A DNA stretch of 64,000 bases from JAEXZL01 sp049943125 (GCF_049943125.1 NZ_CP188040.1:1302001-1366000); one strand, 5' to 3'; counted from the first letter of the stretch, positions 26,591 through 36,118 are shown. Translations and numbers: made by a program. The notes: generated by a model not told the origin, from the sequence alone.

Positions 26591-26629
26591 AGCCCTAAAG
26601 ATCAGTATTATCCAATCTTTGGGGCTTTT
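26591..26629. terminator. Bidirectional terminator
   Basis: AGCCC-TAAAGAT (26591-26602) pairs with ATCTTTGGGGCT, followed by TTTTC. It separates the convergent methyltransferase and lipoprotein genes. Confidence 0.75.
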
Positions 26630-26636
26630 CATTGTA

Positions 26637-27656
26637 TTAAAAGGAGTACTTAGACGTATTAGGTATATGTTCCATTTTTTTATATTCCAATATATACTTA
26701 ATAGTATCCGTTATACATTCTATTTTATTAATTTTCATTTTTCCTTCTTCTTTAACAAGTGTAAAGGTCATAAACTCATTTGTGCTTTCTATTTCACTTG
26801 ATTTTCTATTGACAGCCTTAATCGAAATATCTCCATTTTGATAGTGTATTATAGTTCCATAATCCTGAATTTTACCTTCCGTAAGATTCTCATAATCATC
26901 TTCTGTAATATTGGCTGTAATTAAGCTTTCTACCTCTTTCTTATTACCATCCTTTATATTGTTTTGAAACCCTGTAAGCATATTTTCTATGTCCTTACCT
27001 AGCTTCACATATTCTGGACTATAAAGCTCTGAACCATCACCTAATAGCTTCTGAAGCTCAGTATTTCTTCCAGCTACGTAGCTTGGATTTTTTGTGGTGG
27101 TATTTCTATAGATACCTTCTCCTGTTTCTGTAGATGCTATCTCGTCCATACTGCCACTGTTGTAATATATATTGATAATGAAAGTTGGATTACTCTGCTG
27201 TCCTTCTCCTGCGGGATTAACTTTATAATATTGTGCATTAGTTCCTTTTATAGATTGAAAAATTTGTTCAATTTTATCCTTATCCTTAGCTGTATTATAT
27301 CTTACCTCAATATAACCCCATCCCTCTCTTTCAGAATAAGGGTATAAAACTCCTAACGCCTCTACATTCTTTAGTTCATCCGTTAGCAGCGTTTTTATTT
27401 CATTATCATCAGTATTTAATTCATCTTCAGTATTTAAATCCTCGTCATCAGCCTTTAAATCATCTTGAGTATTTAATTCGTCATCATCTGTTTTAACTTC
27501 ATCCTCAGTGTTTAACTCCTCATCATTTGTATATAATTTCTCTTGTTTTTCTAAATCCTTGGGCTCAGGTCCTGGTGCTGTATCCCCATTTTCAACACAG
27601 CCAGGGATAAATGTTATTAATAATAAAGATATCAATAGCTTTATGCCTTTTCTCAC
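26637..27656 (-). CDS. Lipoprotein with acidic repeats (paralogue A)
   Basis: The 339-residue protein has a lipoprotein signal peptide (KGIKLLISLLLITFIPGC), with lipidation expected at the cysteine. Residues about 38-85 are an acidic low-complexity stretch built from short repeats such as LNTEDE, LNTQDD and LKADDED. The remaining ~250 residues match the neighbouring gene at 27730-28578 closely (for example NVEALGVLYPY, INIYYNSGSMDEIASTE, KLLGDGSELYS). The two arose by tandem duplication. No known domain is recognised. The protein is probably anchored on the outside of the membrane. Confidence 0.82.
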   Translation of the reverse strand: MRKGIKLLISLLLITFIPGCVENGDTAPGPEPKDLEKQEKLYTNDEELNTEDEVKTDDDELNTQDDLKADDEDLNTEDELNTDDNEIKTLLTDELKNVEALGVLYPYSEREGWGYIEVRYNTAKDKDKIEQIFQSIKGTNAQYYKVNPAGEGQQSNPTFIINIYYNSGSMDEIASTETGEGIYRNTTTKNPSYVAGRNTELQKLLGDGSELYSPEYVKLGKDIENMLTGFQNNIKDGNKKEVESLITANITEDDYENLTEGKIQDYGTIIHYQNGDISIKAVNRKSSEIESTNEFMTFTLVKEEGKMKINKIECITDTIKYILEYKKMEHIPNTSKYSF

Positions 27657-27729
27657 AGCTAATCCCCCTAAAAGCTTTTATATAGCTAAATTTATACGTA
27701 TATATTCGGATAACAGACTGAAGTTTATA

Positions 27730-28578
27730 TTAATTGGAATATATAAAGGTATCCGTTATACATTCTATATTATTAATTTTCATATCCCCCTCTATATTAA
27801 CAAAGGTAAAGGTCATGAATTCATTTGTACTTTCATTTCTACTTAATTTTCTATTAATAGCATCAATAGAAACATCACCATTTTGATAGTATATTATTGG
27901 CCCAGTAATCTCGAGATTTCCTTCCTTAAGATTTTCATAGGCATCCTCTGTAATGTTAGATGTAATGAAATTCGTTATCTCTTCCTTATTTTCACTTTTC
28001 ATATTACTTTGAAAGCTTGTCAATTTAACTTTTATATTTTCACCAATCTTCCTATATTCTAAACTATACAACTCTGAACCATCACCTAATAGCTTCTCTA
28101 ACTGAGAATTAGACCCTCCTACCCAGCTAGGATTTTTCGTGGTGGTATTTCTAAATATATATTCACCAGATTCAGTAGATGCTATCTCGTCCATTTTACC
28201 ACCGTTGTAATATATATTGATAATGAAGGTTGGATCACTCTGCTGCCCTTCTCCTTGGGGAGAAACCTTATGATATTTATCTCTAGTACCTTTAATGGAC
28301 TTATAAATCTCTTCAATTTTCTCCTTATCCTTGGCTATATTATACCTGACTTCAATATAGTCTCCTGAGCTAGCATAGGGGTATAGAACACCTAGCTCTT
28401 CTACATTTTTGAACTTATCCGTTAATAGTGTTTTTATTTCCTTATTATCAGTTTTTAATTCATCTTGATTCTCTTTATCCTTGGGCTTAGGTCCTGGTAT
28501 TATGTCACTACTTTCAATGCAGCCAACGAAAATTGTTATTAATAATAAAGACAACAGTAGCTTTATACCTTTTCTCAC
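27730..28578 (-). CDS. Lipoprotein (paralogue B)
   Basis: The 282-residue lipoprotein has the signal peptide KGIKLLLSLLLITIFVGC. The ~250-residue domain is shared with paralogue A: NVEELGVLYPYA, INIYYNGGKMDEIASTE and ITEDAYENLKEGN. It lacks the acidic repeat stretch and has only a short KENQDELKTDNKE segment at that place. It lies upstream of paralogue A with a 73-base gap, and both have the same promoter-proximal layout, so they look like a tandem duplication. Function unknown. Confidence 0.82.
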   Translation of the reverse strand: MRKGIKLLLSLLLITIFVGCIESSDIIPGPKPKDKENQDELKTDNKEIKTLLTDKFKNVEELGVLYPYASSGDYIEVRYNIAKDKEKIEEIYKSIKGTRDKYHKVSPQGEGQQSDPTFIINIYYNGGKMDEIASTESGEYIFRNTTTKNPSWVGGSNSQLEKLLGDGSELYSLEYRKIGENIKVKLTSFQSNMKSENKEEITNFITSNITEDAYENLKEGNLEITGPIIYYQNGDVSIDAINRKLSRNESTNEFMTFTFVNIEGDMKINNIECITDTFIYSN

Positions 28579-28764
28579 AGCTAATCCTCCTACAAGCTTT
28601 TATCGTGATAAATATAATACGTATATTTTTGGAAAATAGATTGTGATTAAGCAATAATTATATCGTTGTATTATAATAGTATATAATTCTTGTAGTATTA
28701 GATATTAAGGCTTTTAGACCATAATAAATAGTGAAGTATAATAGCTGCTAAGGAGGAGATTTAC

Positions 28765-29037
28765 ATAGATATAGATAATTTAGCTGACCTAGCAAAGGTC
28801 TATCTTACAGATAAAGAAAAGGAAATATTAGAGAAGGAGCTGCCAGATATAATTGAATTTTTTCATGAGCTTTCTTCCCTTGATATAGAAAATGTAAAAG
28901 CCACAGCCCATGTTATTCCCCTAAAAAATATCCTGAGAGAAGATCAGGTTATGAATAATTTCTCTAGAGAGGAGCTTCTACAAAATGCTCCCACTAAGGA
29001 TAAGGATTATATTATAGTGCCTAAGGTTGTGGATTAG
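28765..29037 (+). CDS. gatC: Glu-tRNA(Gln)/Asp-tRNA(Asn) amidotransferase subunit C, apparent ATA start
   Basis: The 90-residue frame reads DNLADLAKVYLTDKEKEIL, then FFHELSSLDIENVKATAHV and ILREDQV. This is the complete GatC pattern, including the usual end PKVVD. No ATG, GTG, TTG or CTG occurs between the upstream in-frame TGA and the conserved body. An ATA codon at 28765-28767 lies 6 bases from the perfect site GGAGGAG and is exactly where the GatC start is expected. It is followed by gatA after 8 bases. GatC stabilises the GatA-GatB complex that amidates misacylated tRNA. Use of ATA, or a mutation or sequencing error in ATG, must be settled. Confidence 0.88.
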   Translation: MDIDNLADLAKVYLTDKEKEILEKELPDIIEFFHELSSLDIENVKATAHVIPLKNILREDQVMNNFSREELLQNAPTKDKDYIIVPKVVD

Positions 29038-29045
29038 GAGGACAT

Positions 29046-30521
29046 ATGAGTAATAATATAACTAAGCTCTCTCTTTCTGAGGCTTCAACCCTGCTTATAA
29101 AAAAGGAGCTATCTTCTGAGGAGCTGTGCAGAGCATACATAAATAATATTAATGAAAAAGAAAATACCATAAATGCTTATATTACATTAACCAGCGAGCA
29201 GGCTTTAGAGAAGGCAAAGGAAATAGACTCAAGAAGAATAGCTGGAGAAAGTCTTTCTCCCCTTGCAGGAATTCCTTATAGCCTCAAGGATAATATCTGC
29301 ACTAAAAACATCCCAACCACCTGTGGCTCTAAAATGCTGAAGAACTTTGTTCCTCCCTATAATGCAGAGGTGGTAGATAGGCTTAATAAGGAGGAAGCAT
29401 TACTTATAGGGAAGACCAATATGGATGAGTTTGCCATGGGCTCCACCACAGAAAACTCCTACTTTAAAATCACCAAAAATCCTAGAGACATAGAAAGGGT
29501 TCCTGGGGGTAGCTCTGGTGGTTCTGCTGCATCGGTAGCAGCAGAGGAAACGGCCTTCTCCTTAGGCTCCGATACAGGAGGCTCCATAAGACAGCCAGCT
29601 TCCTTTTGTGGTGTAGTAGGAATGAAGCCTACCTATGGCTCTGTCTCCAGAAGAGGCCTCGTAGCCTTTGCCTCCTCCTTGGATCAGATTGGGTCAATCA
29701 CAAAGAATGTATTAGACTCAGCCCTAGTATTAAATACCATAGCTGGCCATGATAAAGGAGACAGCACCTCCGTAGACAGAAGCTATCCAGACTATGCCCA
29801 AGGGATTTATCAAGGAGTTAAGGGTATGCGCATAGGACTTTTAAAGGAGCTTTTCCATGATGGAATTGAGTCAGAAATCAAAGCCTCTATTCTGAAGTCA
29901 GCAAAAGTCTACGAAGCTTTGGGAGCAGAAATAGTGGAGCTGTCTCTTCCTAATTTAAAGCATGCTCTTCCTGCCTACTATATTATCTCCAGTGCTGAGG
30001 CCTCCTCAAATCTTGCCAGGTTTGATGGTATACGCTATGGCTATAGAACCGATGAGTATGAAGATATAGATGAGCTTTATAAAAAATCCAGAGGCGAAGG
30101 CTTTGGCTCTGAGGTAAAGAAAAGAATAATCCTCGGCACCTTTGTCCTAAGCTCGGAACACTATGACTCATATTATAAAAGAGCATTGCAGGTTAGAACT
30201 CTCATTGCAAGGGACTTCAGCTCTGCTTTTAAAAAATGTGATGTAATCCTGTCACCAGCAGCACCTACCACAGCCTATAAAATAAATAAAAAAACTTCAA
30301 ACCCATTAAAATTATATATGGGGGATATCTTTACGGCTCCTGTTAACATAGCTGGAATCCCTGCTCTAACTCTCCCCTGCGCCATAGATAAGAACGGTCT
30401 ACCTATTGGCATGCAGCTTATAGGAAAAGCCTTTGATGAGAACACCTTATACAGAGCAGGCTACGCCTTTGAAAGAGAGATAGGAACCTTTGAAAGTATA
30501 AAGGTGAAAGGAGGGCTTTAA
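29046..30521 (+). CDS. gatA: Glu-tRNA(Gln)/Asp-tRNA(Asn) amidotransferase subunit A
   Basis: The 491-residue protein is an amidase-signature enzyme. The catalytic triad is visible: K81 in PYSLKDN, S156 in GGSSGGSAA and S180 in DTGGSIRQPAS. It hydrolyses glutamine and channels ammonia to GatB. FCGVVGMKPTYG and the C-terminal PVNIAGIPALTLPC are typical. AGGAGG overlaps the gatC stop. GatB begins one base after its stop. Confidence 0.97.
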   Translation: MSNNITKLSLSEASTLLIKKELSSEELCRAYINNINEKENTINAYITLTSEQALEKAKEIDSRRIAGESLSPLAGIPYSLKDNICTKNIPTTCGSKMLKNFVPPYNAEVVDRLNKEEALLIGKTNMDEFAMGSTTENSYFKITKNPRDIERVPGGSSGGSAASVAAEETAFSLGSDTGGSIRQPASFCGVVGMKPTYGSVSRRGLVAFASSLDQIGSITKNVLDSALVLNTIAGHDKGDSTSVDRSYPDYAQGIYQGVKGMRIGLLKELFHDGIESEIKASILKSAKVYEALGAEIVELSLPNLKHALPAYYIISSAEASSNLARFDGIRYGYRTDEYEDIDELYKKSRGEGFGSEVKKRIILGTFVLSSEHYDSYYKRALQVRTLIARDFSSAFKKCDVILSPAAPTTAYKINKKTSNPLKLYMGDIFTAPVNIAGIPALTLPCAIDKNGLPIGMQLIGKAFDENTLYRAGYAFEREIGTFESIKVKGGL

Positions 30522-30522
30522 A

Positions 30523-31944
30523 ATGACAGGAAATTATGAAATGGTAGTAGGCTTAGAGGTTCATGTGGAGCTGGGTACCAAAACAAAGATCTTCTGCTCC
30601 TGTCCTACAACCTTTGGAGCAGAGCCAAACACTCAGTGCTGTCCTGTGTGCATGGGAATGCCGGGAACCCTTCCAGTTTTAAATAAGGAAGTGGTGAATT
30701 ATGCTATAAAGGCAGGCTTAGCTACCAACTGTACCATTGCCTCCTATTCAAAGCAGGATAGAAAAAACTACTTTTATCCTGACTTACCTAAGGCCTATCA
30801 AATATCTCAATATGATTTACCTTTATGTACCAAGGGGTATCTTGATATTGAAGTAGGAGAAGCTAATAAGCGTATAGGAATAACAAGAATTCACATTGAG
30901 GAGGATGCAGGAAAGCTTATCCATGACGATAAAAAAGGTACCTTAATAGATTGTAATCGCTGTGGTATTCCTCTCATAGAAATAGTATCAGAGCCAGACT
31001 TTCGCTCTCCTAAGGAGGTGGATTCCTACTTAAAAAAGCTCAGAGCAATACTCATATATTCTGGTGTATCTAACTGCCAAATGAATAAGGGACAGTTCCG
31101 CTGTGATGTTAACCTCTCCGTAAGAAAAAAGGGAGATTCCTCACTGAGAACAAGAACAGAAATAAAAAATATAAATTCCTTTCAATTTGTCATCAAGGCC
31201 ATTGAATATGAGTTCAAAAGACAGGTAGAAGCTATTGAAAAGGGTGAGGAAATAATCCAGGAAACTCGCCGATTCGATGAAAACAGCGGTAAGACCTTAT
31301 CCATGAGAAGGAAGGAAGAAGCCACGGACTACAGATTTTTTCCCGACCCAGATTTAGCTCCTATTGAGATTTCAAGAGAGCTGATAGAAGAGCTAAAGGG
31401 AGACCTAGGTAAGCTTCCCGATGAAAGAAGAAAAATATACATGGAAAGCTACGGTCTCACTCCTTATGACAGTGAAACTCTACTTAACAACAAATATAGA
31501 GCAGATTACTTTGAAGCAGCAGCTGAAAAAACCTCTTATCCAAAGCTCCTATCTAACCTTATGCAGGCAGAGGTTTTCAGGCTTCTTCCCTTAGAGGAAA
31601 GCATCATAGAAATATCACCAGAGTACATGGCTTCCATAGCAGAGCTTTTAGGAACTGAATCCATCAACAGCAGCACTGCCAAGAAGCTCATCAATGACTG
31701 CTGGACCACTGGAAAGGATCCAAGAAATATAGTCCAGGAGGAAGGCTTGGAGCAGATAAATGATGAGGGCACCCTTAGAGTAATAGTAGAGGAAATTCTT
31801 TCAAAAAATCAAAGGTCCATTGAGGACTACAAAAACGGCAGAGACTCGGCCTTTAAATATCTTATGGGTCAGGTCATGGCAAAAACCCGTGGAAAGGCTA
31901 ATCCTGTGAAGCTACAAAGGATATTAAAGGAAGCTTTGAATTAA
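30523..31944 (+). CDS. gatB: Glu-tRNA(Gln)/Asp-tRNA(Asn) amidotransferase subunit B
   Basis: The 473-residue protein has the GatB start VGLEVHVELGTKTKIFC. Its zinc-type cysteines are in FCSCP and CCPVCMGMPG, and it has KNYFYPDLPKAYQISQYD and HIEEDAGK. The tRNA-binding YqeY-like tail is at about 400-473 (KYLMGQVMAKTRGKANP). It phosphorylates and amidates Glu-tRNA(Gln) or Asp-tRNA(Asn). AGGAGGG lies 6 bases before the ATG. The operon ends at the terminator 50 bases on. Confidence 0.97.
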   Translation: MTGNYEMVVGLEVHVELGTKTKIFCSCPTTFGAEPNTQCCPVCMGMPGTLPVLNKEVVNYAIKAGLATNCTIASYSKQDRKNYFYPDLPKAYQISQYDLPLCTKGYLDIEVGEANKRIGITRIHIEEDAGKLIHDDKKGTLIDCNRCGIPLIEIVSEPDFRSPKEVDSYLKKLRAILIYSGVSNCQMNKGQFRCDVNLSVRKKGDSSLRTRTEIKNINSFQFVIKAIEYEFKRQVEAIEKGEEIIQETRRFDENSGKTLSMRRKEEATDYRFFPDPDLAPIEISRELIEELKGDLGKLPDERRKIYMESYGLTPYDSETLLNNKYRADYFEAAAEKTSYPKLLSNLMQAEVFRLLPLEESIIEISPEYMASIAELLGTESINSSTAKKLINDCWTTGKDPRNIVQEEGLEQINDEGTLRVIVEEILSKNQRSIEDYKNGRDSAFKYLMGQVMAKTRGKANPVKLQRILKEALN

Positions 31945-31992
31945 CTGGATTCGTTTTAGAGTACAAACAATAAAATCACGAAATACTTATAA

Positions 31993-32025
31993 AAAACCGT
32001 ACGACGTAAGTACGGTTTTTCTTTT
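31993..32025 (+). terminator. Terminator of gatCAB
   Basis: AAAACCGTAC (31993-32002) pairs with GTACGGTTTT, 7-base loop, followed by a T-rich run. Confidence 0.9.
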
Positions 32026-32074
32026 TAAAATAGTTGCGTTTATTCTATTTTATTTCATTAATTCCATATTTTCC

Positions 32075-32103
32075 TTGACTTTAATAAAGTTAAAGATTAT
32101 ATT
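32075..32103 (+). promoter_or_regulatory. Sigma-A promoter of the DUF2089 gene pair
   Basis: TTGACT (32075-32080), a 17-base spacer and TATATT (32098-32103) lie about 55 bases upstream of the ATG at 32158. Confidence 0.6.
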
Positions 32104-32157
32104 AATAATATTAAACATATAATTTAGATAAAACTTTATATTATAGAAGGTGATAAC

Positions 32158-32463
32158 ATGTCCATAGAAATATTCCCGGATTGGCTTAAAAATCTAGAAA
32201 ATGAAGATATTAATTTCATTAAAAAATTCGTCTTAGCATCAGGATCATTAAAAGAAGTAGCTTTACTCTACGGCGTTACCTACCCTACTGTAAGATTGCG
32301 ATTGGATAAATTAATTCAAAAGATTAAAATTAACGATGATACAACAAATGAGCCTTATATAACATTAATAAAAAAATTAGTATTAGATGAAAAAATAGAT
32401 CTGGATACTGCTAAGGTATTAATTTCTGAGTATAAAAAATCTAAAAAGGAGGGTGAAAAATAA
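32158..32463 (+). CDS. DUF2089-like helix-turn-helix protein
   Basis: The 101-residue protein has the DUF2089 pattern: FPDWLKNLENEDINFIKKFVLASGSLKEVA followed by LLYGVTYPTVRLRLDKLIQKI, a helix-turn-helix with sigma-factor-like spacing. It probably binds DNA and controls itself and the membrane protein that follows. The stop and the next ATG overlap by one base (TAATG), so the two are co-translated. The usual N-terminal zinc ribbon of longer DUF2089 proteins is absent. Confidence 0.85.
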   Translation: MSIEIFPDWLKNLENEDINFIKKFVLASGSLKEVALLYGVTYPTVRLRLDKLIQKIKINDDTTNEPYITLIKKLVLDEKIDLDTAKVLISEYKKSKKEGEK

Positions 32464-32735
32464 TGCACTCATTTCCAATAAATTCTATTATTTTATTACT
32501 TATAATCCCAGTTCTTTTAGTAATAGTAGAGTATTTTTTAGCAAAGATGAAAGACCCTATTGCTGGATTAATACTTCCTATACTCTGCGGTATTTCTTTA
32601 ATTTTTACAGCGTGGTACGGACCTCTATTATCAATCTTTCTATTTATTACTTACTTTGTTACAAGGAATAATAAAGCAAAAGAAAATAAAGGTCCTACAG
32701 ATATGGATAAAATGAATATTGAAGATTTGAGTTAA
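32463..32735 (+). CDS. Small membrane protein partnered with DUF2089 regulator
   Basis: The 90-residue protein has three hydrophobic segments (about 7-26, 34-50, 52-66) and a charged tail (KENKGPTDMDKMNIEDLS). It has no recognised domain. Its start overlaps the stop of the DUF2089 gene, and GGAGGG lies inside that gene's end. A regulator-membrane protein pair of this kind suggests a membrane sensor or target, but its function cannot be read. Confidence 0.78.
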   Translation: MHSFPINSIILLLIIPVLLVIVEYFLAKMKDPIAGLILPILCGISLIFTAWYGPLLSIFLFITYFVTRNNKAKENKGPTDMDKMNIEDLS

Positions 32736-33022
32736 ATCTTTTATTGATAAAATGCTATTATAATCATACTTTTTAAAAAAAATCCATTAGAGGCACTGTA
32801 TATCCATAAACGTTTTTAGGTGTAGAATCAATGATGTATAGTATATTTAATGCTATGGAGGTTGTTGGATGTTTCAGTTCTAAAAAAGCTACAGAAAGGA
32901 AAGCAGAAAAAAAGATGTGAAAAGTTACTCAAGTTAAATGTCAATGATAATTTAAATTTGTCTATATAAAATATAACATAAATACTTGAGCTCTTCTCAC
33001 ATAAAAAAATAAGTATTAAACA

Positions 33023-33601
33023 TTATTTCTGTAATAAATAGTCCTTCCAGTTGTTAATTTTATTGAATACTTCTTTAGTAGAACCCTCAGGAATTAGTGT
33101 TATTTCTTTATCGGTCGATTTATATGTATAGAAGGCTCTACCAAACAAGATTACTTCTTTATCTCCTACAGCATCATAAAGAAATATTGGCCTATCGACA
33201 CCACCAAGAGTAAGCTGCTTTAGTGTATTCTTTTGAACAGTGGTAGAGAAGCTTACACTAATAAAGTAATCGAAATTAGTATCCTCCAGTGTGTTTTTAA
33301 ATACACTTTCTTTATAGTCTGAGATAGTCATGTATTTTACTTCATCAATTATTAAAGAAGTATCAATACCATTACTTTCTAAGAAATTTACTATCTCTGG
33401 CTCTATTAGTGTAATTGATGATTCAATATCTGATGAGGTAGTATCAGGTTGTTCAGATTCGGGTTCTGTTTTATTTATAACTGTATTGTCGGTTGTTTTA
33501 GCCTGATTGTCAGAGTTAACTTTAGATTGTGAATTATTACAACCTATAAATGCTAGTGAAAGTGATAGCGCTAATAAAAGAACAATAATTTTTTTCATCA
33601 T
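33023..33601 (-). CDS. Putative lipoprotein of unknown function
   Basis: The 192-residue protein begins with a lipoprotein signal (IIVLLLALSLSLAFIGC). A Ser/Thr/Asn-rich linker follows up to about residue 60, then a folded domain with a PTYKSTDKEITLIPEGSTK-type ending that I do not recognise. The mature protein is probably tethered to the outer face of the membrane. AGGAGG lies 7 bases before the ATG. It stands alone, 190 bases from the ABC exporter genes. Confidence 0.75.
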   Translation of the reverse strand: MMKKIIVLLLALSLSLAFIGCNNSQSKVNSDNQAKTTDNTVINKTEPESEQPDTTSSDIESSITLIEPEIVNFLESNGIDTSLIIDEVKYMTISDYKESVFKNTLEDTNFDYFISVSFSTTVQKNTLKQLTLGGVDRPIFLYDAVGDKEVILFGRAFYTYKSTDKEITLIPEGSTKEVFNKINNWKDYLLQK

Positions 33602-33813
33602 AATAACCTCCTAATAAATATAACAATCTATATTTTAATTATAACTTATATTTTATATTGATGTATTATCCTAACCGTTTTTTAAAACACTAATTCACAA
33701 TCCAGATATATTATGTCATTTAAAAATCCAGTAGCTTTTATTCTACTGGATTTTCATATTTAACATTATTTATATCCTTAACTCTCTATAAGTGTAGTGA
33801 ACAAGTTTTTTTA

Positions 33814-35412
33814 CTATAAGTGCATGAATATCTCTCTTCCTCTAGTTTTCAGATATCTGACAAGACCTAGAGATAAAAGAGCAAATACACCTGTACATAT
33901 GATTAGATATATATCTGCACTTAGACTATCCACTAGAAACTTTATATATATAATCACTGGAAGAGCTACAAAGGCCATGGAACCAAACATGGCAATGAGT
34001 GAGCTTATTCCCTGCTTTACAGCTACCGTTTCATTGACCCAGTCAAACTTGGGGAACTTTAAATTGATTACTACTCCTAAAAAAGCAGTAAATGCTGTTA
34101 CAGCTATAGGTAAAAGGTATAGGAATATCCTGCTAATTAGAGATAAATCAAATATGACGTTGCATACGGTTGAAGTAATTAATAGTGGAGGTATGCAGAC
34201 TATCATATGCATATAAGCCTTAGACATAAGAACCTCTCCTCCATCTACAGGAAGGGATTGAGCTATCCACAAATTCTTTCCCTCCAGGGAAATTGATGGT
34301 GCTGAAATAAAGTTCGTTGCCGTAAGAGCCGAGAGAATAATGCAGAGCAATGGTCCAGTAAAGCTTCTAAACTCAGGTGCTATTTCTAATACTTGAAAAA
34401 TCATATCCCTTTTAACTATTGCTCCGCCAGCAAGTATTAGAATAAAGATTATTCCAAGAGCAGAGTTCAGCATATACATAGGGCTTGAAACAAAATGTCT
34501 AAGCTCCTTTTTTATGAGGGCTCCTCTAGCACTGCTTACTTTAAGCGCTTCTTCTTTGTATTTAATTTTATTAGCACCTCTTTTTGAGGTTGCTATCCTT
34601 ATAAAGCTTTTAGATAATATAATATAAACTACTGCAAAGGGAACTATAGCACAAAGAGCAAATATAACTAGACTCAGTACATTCCCCTCAGTAATTGCTA
34701 AACCCATGTGGTAGGCAGGAAATACCACCTTTTTAATAGCATCTCCAATTGCAGCTCCCTTTTCTACCAATGCTGTTATATATCTATTCATCTGACTAAA
34801 CACTATAAAATATGCTGCTAAAAAGCCCAGAGATAGTATCATTGTTATTATATTTTTATTTCTCAGCCTCTCTACTATTAAAGCTATAATCCAGCCAACT
34901 ATGCAGGATAGGGTTAATGGAATCAAGGGTAGAAGCAAAGATACAAGTATAAACATTATTAGGGTTGAAGGCTCTGCTCCTGCAGCATCAAAATATATCC
35001 ACACAGCAGGGATAAGGATAAAGGTCTGATATAGATAATTAAGAAGCAGAAGCATGCCCATTCTACTAGCTAGAATTAACCTTGCTGGTATTGGCATTGA
35101 TAAAAGAAGATCATTATCCCTAGCAGCATAAAGCTGTGTTTGGGCAACGAAAACACTGCCTATAAAGGATAAAGCAGCAGCTACTATTCCTGCTAGAGCA
35201 AAATAAAGCCATTCTAATCCCATATTCATAAGAGGTTTGCATAAAGTAACAAAAAGCATTGAAAATGATAAAAACATAGCACCAATTATATATATCACTA
35301 GCGCTCCCATACCTAACTTAAAGAGGGGACCGTGTTTTTTCCCTTTATTGTAGCCTCTAAATAAATAGCTATTTAAGGCTAAGAATCTTGTTTTTAATAA
35401 CGCCCTAAACAT
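33814..35412 (-). CDS. ABC-2 type exporter permease
   Basis: The 532-residue protein has about twelve hydrophobic segments and the YDxLLLSMPIP-like motif (ARDNDLLLSMPIPARLILASR) seen in the putative ABC exporter family of Firmicutes. A central cytoplasmic loop (RGANKIKYKEEALKVSSARGALIKKE) resembles that of EcsB-like permeases. It pairs with the ATPase encoded just upstream, whose gene overlaps it by 8 bases. It probably exports or remodels a membrane-active substrate; the substrate is unknown. Confidence 0.85.
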   Translation of the reverse strand: MFRALLKTRFLALNSYLFRGYNKGKKHGPLFKLGMGALVIYIIGAMFLSFSMLFVTLCKPLMNMGLEWLYFALAGIVAAALSFIGSVFVAQTQLYAARDNDLLLSMPIPARLILASRMGMLLLLNYLYQTFILIPAVWIYFDAAGAEPSTLIMFILVSLLLPLIPLTLSCIVGWIIALIVERLRNKNIITMILSLGFLAAYFIVFSQMNRYITALVEKGAAIGDAIKKVVFPAYHMGLAITEGNVLSLVIFALCAIVPFAVVYIILSKSFIRIATSKRGANKIKYKEEALKVSSARGALIKKELRHFVSSPMYMLNSALGIIFILILAGGAIVKRDMIFQVLEIAPEFRSFTGPLLCIILSALTATNFISAPSISLEGKNLWIAQSLPVDGGEVLMSKAYMHMIVCIPPLLITSTVCNVIFDLSLISRIFLYLLPIAVTAFTAFLGVVINLKFPKFDWVNETVAVKQGISSLIAMFGSMAFVALPVIIYIKFLVDSLSADIYLIICTGVFALLSLGLVRYLKTRGREIFMHL

Positions 35413-36118
35413 TCTTATCCTCCAGTTCTAGGAATACATCCTCTAAAGAAGTATTTCCCTTAACCTCTTCAGTGGGACCTGCTACAACTAGCCTTCCATC
35501 TTTGATTATAGCTATCTTATGACATAGCTTTTCTGCCACCTCCAGCACATGAGTTGAGAAGAATATAGCTCCTCCCTCTGCACAGAGCTCTCTCATAAGC
35601 TCTTTAAGGCTGAATGAAGCTTTAGGATCAAGACCAACAAAAGGTTCATCCATTATTATGAGCTTTGGTTTATGGATAAGAGCTGCTATAACTGCAAGCT
35701 TCTGCTTCATTCCATGGGAATAGGCACTGATGGGCTGAGCCAAATCCTCTGTGAGCTCAAATAAATCAGAGTATTTCTTAATCCTCTCTTCCCTTTCCCC
35801 TTTGCTAACTCCATATATATCTGCAACAAAATTCAAGTATTTTATCCCAGACAAAAATTCATATAGGTCAGGATTATCCGGTATATAAGCTATTTCCTTT
35901 TTACACTTTAAAGGCTCATCCTTAATGGACATACCATCTACCAGTATTTCTCCTGAATCAAACTGCAGTATTCCACAGCAGGCCTTTATAGTAGTAGTTT
36001 TGCCAGCACCGTTATGACCAATAAAGCCATAAATTTCTCCTGGCTGTATATGAAGAGTAAGATCATCCACAGCTTTTTTATTTCCGTAGCTTTTAGTTAG
36101 ATTAGTAATTTTCAGCAC
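35405..36118 (-). CDS. ABC transporter ATP-binding protein
   Basis: The 237-residue ATPase has Walker A GHNGAGKTTT, Q-loop region, signature SAYSHGMKQKL (a variant of LSGGQ), Walker B LIIMDEPFVGLDP and the H-loop STHVLEVAE. This matches the EcsA-like ABC-2 family. It starts with GTG behind GAGGGGGA and overlaps the permease gene, so both are made together. Confidence 0.93.
   Translation of the reverse strand: MLKITNLTKSYGNKKAVDDLTLHIQPGEIYGFIGHNGAGKTTTIKACCGILQFDSGEILVDGMSIKDEPLKCKKEIAYIPDNPDLYEFLSGIKYLNFVADIYGVSKGEREERIKKYSDLFELTEDLAQPISAYSHGMKQKLAVIAALIHKPKLIIMDEPFVGLDPKASFSLKELMRELCAEGGAIFFSTHVLEVAEKLCHKIAIIKDGRLVVAGPTEEVKGNTSLEDVFLELEDKNV

Noticed and set aside
32855..32994. Possible 39-codon frame (MLWRLLDVSVLKKLQKGKQ...)
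   Set aside because: No ribosome site suits it, a better-placed ATG gives a shorter frame, and no conservation can be judged; it is treated as intergenic.
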